Assembly: GCA_016742275.1 (NCBI GenBank)
Contig: JACVCD010000025.1
Location: 1 to 64,000, forward strand
DNA from: Gemmatimonadaceae bacterium
GTDB lineage: Bacteria; Gemmatimonadota; Gemmatimonadetes; Gemmatimonadales; Gemmatimonadaceae
DNA length: 64,000 nucleotides
Direction of reading: 5' to 3'
The first letter of the stretch is position 1. Each line of letters begins with the position of its first letter. A program made the translations under genes and the position numbers. The notes beneath the pieces are model-generated. The model was not told where the DNA came from. It saw nothing but the letters and a program-made list of their open reading frames with translations, and made no database searches. Shown in pieces: positions 8,775-16,471 of this stretch.

Positions 8775-9184
8775 CCGGGTCGCCCGTGGCGACTCGGTTC
8801 CTTTCTCTCGCTGAAGTCCTCGACCTCTACGGCCGCGTGTTGGTCGCAGGTGGCGGCTCGTCCGCCATCCGCGACCTCGGCGCCTTGGAGTCGGCGCTCG
8901 CGCAGCCGCGTGCGACGTTCGATGATGTCGAGCTGTACCCGACGCTGATCGGGAAGGCTGCCGCGCTCGGGTTCTCACTCATCCGGAACCATCCCTTTGT
9001 CGATGGCAACAAGCGCATCGGCCACGCGGCGCTCGAAGTCTTCCTGGTGCTCAACGGGCACCAGCTTCACGCGAGCGTTGACGACGCGGAGCGTGTTATC
9101 CTCGACGTCGCTGCGGGGACCATGGGCCGCGACGCGTTTGCGGAGTGGATCGGCCAGCACCTCGTGACGTTCCGGCTCGGCTGA
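8771..9184 (+). CDS. doc: Doc-type Fic-domain toxin
   Basis: 137 aa Fic/Doc protein. The catalytic loop HPFVDGNKR is at residues 74-82 and matches the Doc form of the Fic motif (H-x-F-x-D/N-x-N-K-R); Doc proteins phosphorylate elongation factor EF-Tu and arrest translation. The N-terminal FLSLAEVLDLYGRV and the GALESALAQPR segment are also typical of Doc. Start GTG 8771 overlaps the stop of the upstream antitoxin, giving coupling. All key catalytic residues look intact, so the toxin is probably active. Confidence 0.92.
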   Translation: MTGSPVATRFLSLAEVLDLYGRVLVAGGGSSAIRDLGALESALAQPRATFDDVELYPTLIGKAAALGFSLIRNHPFVDGNKRIGHAALEVFLVLNGHQLHASVDDAERVILDVAAGTMGRDAFAEWIGQHLVTFRLG

Positions 9185-9326
9185 GCGTTCCGACGGCCCC
9201 TCGATGGAAAGCGTGGGCTGCAACTGCATTGTGCATTGAGGGAGCCCGTCGGGCCAACCGCAAAGTGAATCACCCTCGTACTTGTCCCGATTGTCCCACC
9301 GAGCGTGTGGTCGCAAGAATCAATGC

Positions 9327-9686
9327 ATGCTCAAGCCCATTCTGATCCTCGCCTTCACAGTCGCCGCTGCCGCGCAAACATCAGTCGCCGGCGACTGGGA
9401 CATGACCTATAGCACGCCCGGCGGGCCGCGCACTTACCGCATCAAGCTCAAGACTGATGGCGACAAGGTCACCGGCACGGTGCAACGACCCACCGGTGAA
9501 GTGCCACTCACCGGCGAAATTCGCCGCGACAGCGTGTTCTTCACGTACTCCATCGTCTACAACGACAGCCCACTCGCGATGAATGTGGCGGCCAAGGTGG
9601 CGGAGTCGAAGATGACGGGATCGATCGCATTCGCCGGGCAGATGCAGGAAGCGTTGACGGCAACGCGGGTGCCTGCAAAGCCCTGA
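9327..9686 (+). CDS. Small secreted protein, unknown function
   Basis: 119 aa. A short signal peptide (MLKPILILAFTVAAAAQTSV) precedes a single beta-rich domain beginning AGDWDMTYSTPGGPRTYRI and containing alternating strands (KLKTDGDKVTGTV, GEIRRDSVFFTYSI, SKMTGSIAFAGQMQEALTATR). Such a lipocalin-like or DUF-type domain is common in secreted proteins of Gemmatimonadota and Acidobacteria, but its function is unknown. ATG 9327 is chosen because the signal peptide starts there. Two truncated relatives lie at 4386-4624 and 5719-5780, so this is the surviving parent or sister of a repeatedly duplicated gene. Confidence 0.8.
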   Translation: MLKPILILAFTVAAAAQTSVAGDWDMTYSTPGGPRTYRIKLKTDGDKVTGTVQRPTGEVPLTGEIRRDSVFFTYSIVYNDSPLAMNVAAKVAESKMTGSIAFAGQMQEALTATRVPAKP

Positions 9687-9710
9687 GCAGGTCTGAGCAT
9701 GTCCATCCGA

Positions 9711-10472
9711 TTACGGCAGCGGGTTCTTCTCCCAGCTGCCGTACATCGGATTGGGTAGCAGTACAAATCGTTTGCCAAAGTCGGCGAACGCGCTATCCGG
9801 CGCAGCGCGCATGGTGTCCTGCGTCATGCCGGGGAAATCCTGAATGTTGTCGCCAACCCACAGAATGACTTCGAGCGGCGGCAAACCGCCAACCCCTGCC
9901 GCGACTTGTGCGAAGCGAGGGTTCTTGTCATCTGACACGTCCTTGCACAGCACGACATCGACCTTCACTTCAAGCTTGTCCAGGTTAGCGCGTGTGTCTT
10001 CACACTCGCCCTGCTTGCGGTTGGTCACGATAGCTACGCGCCCTCCGAGTGACCGCACATCGCCAATGAACTTCTTGGCCCCCGGCAAGTCGGTCGCCTC
10101 GGTGCGCTTGATCCATTGGCCCCAGCTGGTAGGCGTGTACCCCGAGTCCATGACGGCGCGTTCCTGCTGATAGCGCGAGTTGTCGAGCACCGTTTCATCG
10201 GCGTCGAGAATAACTGCCCACGTTCCCGCTGAACGCCCTGCGGAAAGCGCTGCGACACGCTCACCCGCCAGTCGGTATCCCTGTACATACGCCGCCCGCT
10301 TCTCCGCAGCGGTGCGATACCAGCGAATGTCGTTGCCGATCTTACCGGTTGCGGGCGCGCCTTGAACTGCGGCCGCTGCACCCGCGCCGGTGGACGTGGA
10401 TGACGTGCTGCGTGTGTATGTGCACGCGGAGAACGTACACAGCGCGGCGATCGAGAGCAGAGAACGTTGCAT
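9711..10472 (-). CDS. HAD-type acid phosphatase, e(P4)-like lipoprotein
   Basis: 253 aa. An N-terminal signal with lipobox (CTFSAC, Cys17) makes it a lipoprotein. The HAD catalytic motif is VILDADETVLDN with nucleophile Asp90 and acid Asp92; the later VTNRKQ and VGDNIQDF segments are motifs II and III/IV of the DDDD class C acid phosphatase and 5'-nucleotidase (OmpP4) family. It would remove phosphate from nucleotides or other small phosphoesters outside the inner membrane. It is the last gene of a run with the DUF4159 gene (12-bp gap) and the ADOP permease. Confidence 0.88.
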   Translation of the reverse strand: MQRSLLSIAALCTFSACTYTRSTSSTSTGAGAAAAVQGAPATGKIGNDIRWYRTAAEKRAAYVQGYRLAGERVAALSAGRSAGTWAVILDADETVLDNSRYQQERAVMDSGYTPTSWGQWIKRTEATDLPGAKKFIGDVRSLGGRVAIVTNRKQGECEDTRANLDKLEVKVDVVLCKDVSDDKNPRFAQVAAGVGGLPPLEVILWVGDNIQDFPGMTQDTMRAAPDSAFADFGKRFVLLPNPMYGSWEKNPLP

Positions 10473-10484
10473 ATGTCAGCTACC

Positions 10485-11246
10485 TCAGTGCGTCAGCCCG
10501 TAAATCAGAAAATTCGTCGCGTACTTGTAAGCGTTGTTCGAGAAATTCACGGGGTACCACCCGTCGCCGGACCACTCCATGTAGTCGCCGATGTCATTGT
10601 TGAAGCTGATGACGGCAAGCATCCGGCGGTTCGGGTCATTGTCCTCATACACCGCATAGTACTCGGCTACCGCAGCCGGCGTCGCGGGATGATGCATCTC
10701 CTCGAGATTGGTGATGGTGAAGAATGTATTGAAGATCGGATGCGACTTGGTGAGTCGGAAAAACCGCACACCCGGCAACACCTGCTGCATCGAACTTTCA
10801 AACACGCTCCACTGCTGTGCAAAGAAGAAATCATCGATGATGAGAAAGCCACCGCGCTGCAGCCATTCACGGAGACCCTGCGCCTCAGCACGCGTGGGCA
10901 TCCAGTAGCCAGGCTCGGTCAGCCAGGCGACGGTGTGTTTCTTGAGTCCCGGATCGTCGAGTGTGTAGACGTTGCTCACGTCCTTGTTGAGGCGCAGTTT
11001 GGACAAATCATTGAGGACAACGAGGAAATTGCGCTCCATGCGCGGGTAGTCCACGCCCCACGCGAGCCGATATCCCTGGGTGTAGCGAATGCGCGCAAAT
11101 GTGAAACGCCCGTTGTACGGCGTATTGGGCTCGATGTATCCGCCACCATAGCCGCGGCCATAACCGCGCTGCGAGTGCACGACGGACCCAGCGCCGAGTA
11201 TCAGCAGCAGCGCCGCCAGTACGGTACGCACGAGTCCCCGAGACAT
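10485..11246 (-). CDS. DUF4159 exported protein
   Basis: 253 aa with a signal peptide (hydrophobic LVRTVLAALLLILGAGSV) and a Gly/Tyr-rich linker. The body matches DUF4159: FTFARIRYTQGYRLAWGVDYPRME is split by family-typical Arg/Tyr positions, then LREWLQRGGFLIIDDFF and NDIGDYMEWSGDG. DUF4159 has a class I glutamine amidotransferase-like fold without known activity. The start is taken as ATG 11246, which overlaps the stop of the upstream permease by one base (TGATG), rather than TTG 11249. Function in this operon is unknown. Confidence 0.85.
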   Translation of the reverse strand: MSRGLVRTVLAALLLILGAGSVVHSQRGYGRGYGGGYIEPNTPYNGRFTFARIRYTQGYRLAWGVDYPRMERNFLVVLNDLSKLRLNKDVSNVYTLDDPGLKKHTVAWLTEPGYWMPTRAEAQGLREWLQRGGFLIIDDFFFAQQWSVFESSMQQVLPGVRFFRLTKSHPIFNTFFTITNLEEMHHPATPAAVAEYYAVYEDNDPNRRMLAVISFNNDIGDYMEWSGDGWYPVNFSNNAYKYATNFLIYGLTH

Positions 11247-13687
11247 CAATTCGCCCTCAACGCCTCACTCGGATCCACCCGACTGGCCTTTGCCGCCGGC
11301 AACCAGCACGCCACCAACCCGATCACCGTCATCATCAGCGCGACGGCCACCAGCGTGAGCGGATCACGGGCCTGCACACCGAACAGCAGCCCTTCGATGA
11401 ATCGAGACAGTGCAAGTGAACCGGCCACGCCCACGGCGAGTCCGATTCCTACCAAGAGGCCGCCTTCCTTGAGGATCATCGTCGTCACGCGCCCCGGTGT
11501 TGCGCCGAGTGCCATGCGGATGCCGATCTCGTTGGTGCGTGCGCTCACGTTGAATGCGAGCACGGCGGCAATGCCGATGGACGCAATGACCAGGGCGAGA
11601 ATGCCGAATCCGCCGAGCAACAGCGCGTTGAGTCGGCGTGGTCCGACACTTTCGTCGCGCACAGCTTCCAGCGACAGGACATTCTCGATCGGTTGATCGG
11701 GCGCGATGGATCGCACGATTGCACGCGCGGCAGTGGACAATCCGTTGGGATCGACCTTGGTGCGAACGACCAACCCACCCGGCGGAAATTCAGCCTGCGC
11801 CACGGGAAGAAATGCCACAGGCTTTACGGTGGCATCGAGCCCGCCGTCCTTCGTATCACGTGTCACGCCCACGACTGTGCGCCAGTCTCCCGAGACACCG
11901 ATGAATCGCAACACATCACCGGTCCACGCCACCCGACGACCGAGTGGATCGACGTCGGCAAAGAGTCGCTTGGCCAGGGTCTCGTTGATGATGACGACCT
12001 TCTCAGTTGACGCGCGGTCGGTCGTGGCGAACTCGCGTCCCTTGACCAACCCAATACCGGAGGCGCGGAAGTATCCGGGATCGGCCGTGCGATACTCCGC
12101 TGATGGCGTGACTCCATCGATAGTCGGGCGTGCCTCGGCCTTGAGTTCGAGCATGACCTGACCTGCTCGCAGCGGAATCGTGGAGCCGAGCCCCACGATC
12201 TCCACACCCGGCAGTTCGGTCAGTGCGCGCTGCATCTCTTCGTAGCGCTGACCCGCTCTGGCCATGTCGGTGACCGCGGTGAAGTCGAACGGCACTTCCA
12301 TGGTCAACACATTCTTGGGATCAAGTCCGGGATCGACGGCGGCAAGGCGCTGCATGGAGCGAACAAGCAATCCGGCGCCCGCGAGCAACACCACCGTGAC
12401 CGCCACCTGCGTCACCACCAGCACCTGCTGCAATCGCCGGCGACGTGCGCTGCCACTGGTCTTGAGACTGCCCGCGGCCAACCCCGCACCGAGTGAATTC
12501 TCCTTGCCCACACTCGGGGCAAACGACAACAGCACGGCGATGATCACTGCCAGCAGTGCGGTGAACGCGAGCACCACCCAGTCCACATTGATCTCATCGG
12601 CACGCGGAGAGAATCGCGCGATGAATCGCGACAACGTGCCCACACCGGCCAATGCAACGAGCAGACCGAGTAGCGCGCCGCCGCCGGCCAACACGAGATT
12701 CTCCACGATCAGCAGTTTGCGCAGTCGTGTCGTGCCGGCACCAAGTGCGGCGCGTACGGTCATCTCGTGTTCACGGCGGATGCCACGCATCAACGTGAGG
12801 TTGGCCACATTTGCGCACGCGATCACAAGCACCAGCGCCGCGACGCCCATCAGCAGCCACAACATCACCTTGGCATCGCGTCCAAGAATTTCCTTGAACG
12901 GCGTGATCTCGACCGTGTATCCCGCGGCCTTTTCGTACGACTCCGGATACTGGGCGTTTCTTCGCTGCGTGATCAGGTCGACTTCCTGGCGGGCCTGATC
13001 TACCGTGGTGCCGGGAGTCAGTCGTGCGATCATTTCGGTCATGCGATGTGTGCGTCCCTGCACCATCATCGCACTCACGTGATGCTCGCTGATCGACATG
13101 TTCATCAGCGCGTCGATGCGGCCAGGGAAAAACGGCGCGGGCTCAAGCACACCAATGACTTCGACCGCGCGCTTGCCGATGCGCATGGTCTTGCCAACGA
13201 TGTCCGGGTTTCCACCGAAGTGTGTGAGCCAATAGCCGTGGCCGAGCAGAATCACTGGCGCTGCGCCGGCTCCGTCATCACCGGAGGTAAACGCGCGTCC
13301 CAGGATGGGCTTGAGACCCATCACGCTCAGATAGTTGCCGGTCACAAGTCCGACATCGATCTGCGATGCATCAGTGTCTTCGATCAACGACAGCGTGATC
13401 GGCGAATACTCGGCGATCTGCTGCATCGTGCGCGACTGCGTGCGGAAGTCTTCGATCTCCGGCACCGAGAACGCCACGTTGGTCTGACCCTGTGTCGCCG
13501 AGTGATGGCGCAGGTACATGAGCCGATCGCCGTCGGCGTGCGGCAGTGGGCGCAGGAAGACGCCGCGGACGGCCGAGAAGATGGCGGTGTTGGCGCCGAT
13601 CCCGAGGCCAAGAGTGAGCACGACCGCGAAGGCGAACACCTTGGCGCGCGCCAGCGAGCGGAGGACGTAACGGAGGTCGAGCGACAT
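11246..13687 (-). CDS. ADOP-family ABC transporter permease
   Basis: 813 aa FtsX/MacB-like permease of the ADOP (acidobacterial duplicated orphan permease) type. It contains an N-terminal membrane helix (FAFAVVLTLGLGIGANTAIFS), a periplasmic MacB_PCD domain, a three-helix FtsX block (VMLWLLMGVAALVLVIACAN), a second PCD domain, and a second FtsX block at the C-terminus ending in RVDPSEALRAN, the typical end of this family. ATG 13687 is chosen over an upstream GTG because the family starts MSLDLRYVLRSLARAK. No ATP-binding partner is adjacent, which is usual for orphans. It heads the operon with the DUF4159 and acid phosphatase genes. Substrate unknown. Confidence 0.93.
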   Translation of the reverse strand: MSLDLRYVLRSLARAKVFAFAVVLTLGLGIGANTAIFSAVRGVFLRPLPHADGDRLMYLRHHSATQGQTNVAFSVPEIEDFRTQSRTMQQIAEYSPITLSLIEDTDASQIDVGLVTGNYLSVMGLKPILGRAFTSGDDGAGAAPVILLGHGYWLTHFGGNPDIVGKTMRIGKRAVEVIGVLEPAPFFPGRIDALMNMSISEHHVSAMMVQGRTHRMTEMIARLTPGTTVDQARQEVDLITQRRNAQYPESYEKAAGYTVEITPFKEILGRDAKVMLWLLMGVAALVLVIACANVANLTLMRGIRREHEMTVRAALGAGTTRLRKLLIVENLVLAGGGALLGLLVALAGVGTLSRFIARFSPRADEINVDWVVLAFTALLAVIIAVLLSFAPSVGKENSLGAGLAAGSLKTSGSARRRRLQQVLVVTQVAVTVVLLAGAGLLVRSMQRLAAVDPGLDPKNVLTMEVPFDFTAVTDMARAGQRYEEMQRALTELPGVEIVGLGSTIPLRAGQVMLELKAEARPTIDGVTPSAEYRTADPGYFRASGIGLVKGREFATTDRASTEKVVIINETLAKRLFADVDPLGRRVAWTGDVLRFIGVSGDWRTVVGVTRDTKDGGLDATVKPVAFLPVAQAEFPPGGLVVRTKVDPNGLSTAARAIVRSIAPDQPIENVLSLEAVRDESVGPRRLNALLLGGFGILALVIASIGIAAVLAFNVSARTNEIGIRMALGATPGRVTTMILKEGGLLVGIGLAVGVAGSLALSRFIEGLLFGVQARDPLTLVAVALMMTVIGLVACWLPAAKASRVDPSEALRAN

Positions 13688-13812
13688 TGGGGCACTCGCG
13701 GGGCAGGGGCGAGAAACGCGGATATGTGCCCATTCAAATTGCAGCCGTGGTGGCGCGCCCAACAGGCTGACGCGCCTCCACCATGTTCATTTTCAGAGTC
13801 TTAACGACTCTC

Positions 13813-14541
13813 TCACATGCCGTCGGGCTTGCCGGTGCCCTTCATCGACTTGAGACCGCGCAGGTAGATCTTGCCGGGCGGGACTTTCTCGTGGATCTGT
13901 GAGTAGAAATGCCAGCTGCCGGTCTTCGGGTTCCGCGCGCCGAACGAGGTGGCATTGAGCTGATAGGTCACCAGATGGGAAAGTCCCGGCACGTCGAACA
14001 TGTACGCGCTCTTTTCCCAGACCTTTTCGATGGTGTGCCCAGCGGCCTGGAAGCCCGACTTCAGCTGGTCGCGCTGTCCCTGCACGTTGTCCTTTACATT
14101 GCGCTTGTTGGCGTGGAATACGAGACGTGAACCGTCTGGACCCGCCGAGCCAATACCGAGTGAGCAGCCGTTCTGGAGCGGCGTGAACATGAAGTTGGCG
14201 TGCGGTCCAACCACGACACCGAGGGACGTGTCGTCCTCGTACGGGCAGTAGTAGGCGTCGAACGAAGGCTCGGTGCCTGTAGCCGGAACGATCTTGTAGA
14301 ACTTCATGGTCTTCTTGATGACCTGGCCCAGCTCATCAAGCTGATTCGTGGACTGATACACGGTCCAACCCGGATCCTGCTTCAAGGTCATCTTCATGTT
14401 CTTGCCGCAGACCTTGATGTCACCTCCGCTGACGCCGGGAGCGCTCTGGAAGCCAAGTTCGGCGACGCAGTTGCGCATGAACGTGCGCGGGTGAGCGATG
14501 AACGAATCGATATCAGCCTTTACAGGGGCAAGCAGTGGCAT
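13813..14541 (-). CDS. Possible CNF1-like deamidase-fold protein
   Basis: 242 aa without signal peptide. The central segment VVGPHANFMFTPLQNGCSLG and, 17 residues after the Cys, LVFHANKRN give a Cys126/His143 pair. The toxins CNF1 and BLF1 use a Cys (in an SGC motif) and a His 12-15 residues later on two strands of a beta-sandwich to deamidate glutamine in host proteins; the spacing and the hydrophobic-GC-x-(hydrophobic)-H context are similar here. The rest (SFDAYYCPYEDD, TGSWHFYSQIHEKVPPGKIY) is not recognised. The gene stands alone between an ADOP operon and a divergent transporter. Deamidase or amidase fold is inference; function and target unknown. Confidence 0.6.
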   Translation of the reverse strand: MPLLAPVKADIDSFIAHPRTFMRNCVAELGFQSAPGVSGGDIKVCGKNMKMTLKQDPGWTVYQSTNQLDELGQVIKKTMKFYKIVPATGTEPSFDAYYCPYEDDTSLGVVVGPHANFMFTPLQNGCSLGIGSAGPDGSRLVFHANKRNVKDNVQGQRDQLKSGFQAAGHTIEKVWEKSAYMFDVPGLSHLVTYQLNATSFGARNPKTGSWHFYSQIHEKVPPGKIYLRGLKSMKGTGKPDGM

Positions 14542-14619
14542 GAAAGTCTCCGTTGTCAGAAGCGAGCAGGTGGGAGTCGAACGCCAGTCTCAGGTTCGAC
14601 AGCTCAACTTCCAGAAAAT

Positions 14620-15603
14620 ATGATCCGTGCTGTATCCCGACAACCAAACGCCACTGCCAGCGGCAACCTGGGCTCAGACCAGAGTGCCGGCCATGACGGG
14701 GGATCTGCATCGCTGGCCGCCGCCGTTGCCTGCATCTGCTTCGGTGCTTCCGTCGTGGCCACGCGTTACGTGGTACCGCAAACCACACCGATCGTACTGG
14801 CATTTATGCGGTACGTCATCGCCAGCGTCTGCATGTTTGCCCTGCTGCGTGGTCGTGCGCTCGAGCCCATGCCATGGCGTGACCGTCGGCAGGTGGCGGC
14901 GCTGGGCGCGCTGTTCTTCGGGCTCTTTCCGTGGAGCTTCAGTGCGTCGCTGACGCATCTGCCGGCGGCCACCGTGGCGCTCATTGTGGCCACGAATCCG
15001 CTGGTGACGCTGGCCATGTCGGTGCTTCGGGGCACGGAGCGTTTGTCGACGCGCATGGTGATCGGTCAGCTGCTTGCGCTGGCAGGCATCGTACTCGCCA
15101 TTGATCCGGCGCGTGCGGCAGCGGTTCAGACCACACCGGGCACCAACCCGTGGTTGGGTTACGCGTTGGCGTTTACCACGGTGCTCTGCGGCTCGTTCTA
15201 CAATGTGTGGTCGCGGCCACTGCTGCTGCGCTATCCGTCGGCGCTGGTCACATCATGGGCCATGGTGGCCGGTGTGTTGTCGCTTGCACCACTCACGTTG
15301 ATGCAGGGCATCATGACCAGCACCAGTACAATCACACCCAGCGGTTGGCTGGCGGTGCTGTTCCTGGGCACGCTGGGTGGTGCGGTGGGATTTGGTCTCT
15401 GGAGCTACGCGCTCCGTCGCTCCACGCCATCGCGCGTGGCGGTGTTCCTTGCGCTCAATCCGATTTCGGCTATCGCACTGGGTGTGGTTTTGCTCGGTGA
15501 ACCCATCACGGCGCGATTGCTTTTGGCGCTGGTGGCGGTGCTGGCCGGCATTCAGCTGGCGACGCGAATGCCGGCGCAAGTAGCTGCTAGGCAATCAGAA
15601 TAG
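14620..15603 (+). CDS. EamA-family DMT transporter
   Basis: 327 aa integral membrane protein with ten hydrophobic segments arranged as two EamA repeats. The first repeat starts ASLAAAVACICFGASVVATR and the second LGYALAFTTVLCGSFYNVWS; NPISAIALGVVLLGEP near the C-terminus is the usual end of the second repeat. Family members export amino acids or other small metabolites. The frame is open far upstream, but ATG 14620 leaves a hydrophilic lead of about 30 residues and starts after the divergent gene, so it is preferred. Substrate not predictable. Confidence 0.9.
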   Translation: MIRAVSRQPNATASGNLGSDQSAGHDGGSASLAAAVACICFGASVVATRYVVPQTTPIVLAFMRYVIASVCMFALLRGRALEPMPWRDRRQVAALGALFFGLFPWSFSASLTHLPAATVALIVATNPLVTLAMSVLRGTERLSTRMVIGQLLALAGIVLAIDPARAAAVQTTPGTNPWLGYALAFTTVLCGSFYNVWSRPLLLRYPSALVTSWAMVAGVLSLAPLTLMQGIMTSTSTITPSGWLAVLFLGTLGGAVGFGLWSYALRRSTPSRVAVFLALNPISAIALGVVLLGEPITARLLLALVAVLAGIQLATRMPAQVAARQSE

Positions 15604-15763
15604 TCTCGATCTGCTAACTGAAAAGCTTGTGCTCGCGCGGATAGCCAACTTGCGCGATACCTCTATGTCTGACTGTCGTAGGCGCTCCAGGTCTGTCTAC
15701 ATTGGTGTGCCAGGAGAGGCACAGTCTGCTCAAAGCGCCAGACATGTAAGTGCGGTGCATGGT

Positions 15764-16204
15764 CTAGAGGTATTTCCACATAGCTTGAGCGGCCTGTGCA
15801 ACGGCCGATAGCATCAAAAGTAAGAACCCTGTCCAGAGCATTCTTTGACGCCGCTTCAATTGGCCCTCAGCCACACTGCTATTCCACCACTCGAGATGCT
15901 TAGCCACGCGCCTTTCGTAGAAATCCTGATATTGCAGGATCTCCTTGTTAAGGGTTTCATCGTCGATAGAATCGGCGATTGCTGAAACTTTGCTCCTGTC
16001 GCTTCTGAAACTGACGATCGCTGACTGAATCCAGAACTCCCGGGGGTCTGTTCGATAGAGGCGCAGTTGTTCTTCGAGTGCCTTCATCTCTCTTGAATGC
16101 GCTTCAAACTGGTGAGCATAGTGGACCTCCCTAACCAAAAGCCATGTGCCGAAAGCACCGACGGCGATGGGCCCTGTCGAAAGCGCAATGCCGAGTATGT
16201 CCAA
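15764..16204 (-). CDS. Small membrane protein, orphan
   Basis: About 146 aa. An N-terminal helix (SVTGPIAVG-like stretch LGIALSTGPIAVGAFGTWLL), a long charged, probably coiled middle (HSREMKALEEQLRLYRTDPR, then YERRVAKHLEWWNS) and a C-terminal helix (MLWTGFLLLMLSAVAQAAQA). TTG 16204 is preferred because GGAGG lies 5 nt upstream; a longer start at TTG 16222 is possible. No family recognised. The gene and its flanks (15604-16471) are AT-richer than the neighbours, suggesting a recent insertion. Confidence 0.6.
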   Translation of the reverse strand: MDILGIALSTGPIAVGAFGTWLLVREVHYAHQFEAHSREMKALEEQLRLYRTDPREFWIQSAIVSFRSDRSKVSAIADSIDDETLNKEILQYQDFYERRVAKHLEWWNSSVAEGQLKRRQRMLWTGFLLLMLSAVAQAAQAMWKYL

Positions 16205-16471
16205 GGTGACCTCCGAGTACAATGTGAATGGAGTGAAATGGAACCATGGTACAAATTGCTTCGAATTTTTTAAAGAGAAAGCAGAATTCCGACTTCAGCC
16301 GATCCGATAACATTCGGTATGCTATGCTTGCCTTTTTCAGGTTCGTCGAGATGCGAGCAGTCTATCTGGTCGCAAACGGGTACGGAGTTTCGCTCTCAAA
16401 GCATGCACCCTGGCTCAGTCTAGACGCTAGAAGGAAGCTTTGCGCGTACTTGAGTTTGCTCGAAGAATCTT

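Noticed and set aside
14565-14605. tRNA-like stretch (GGTGGGAGTCGAACGCCAG) reminiscent of the antisense of a tRNA 3' end
   Set aside because: The T-stem halves do not pair and no anticodon arm or acceptor partner could be found; at most a degraded scrap.
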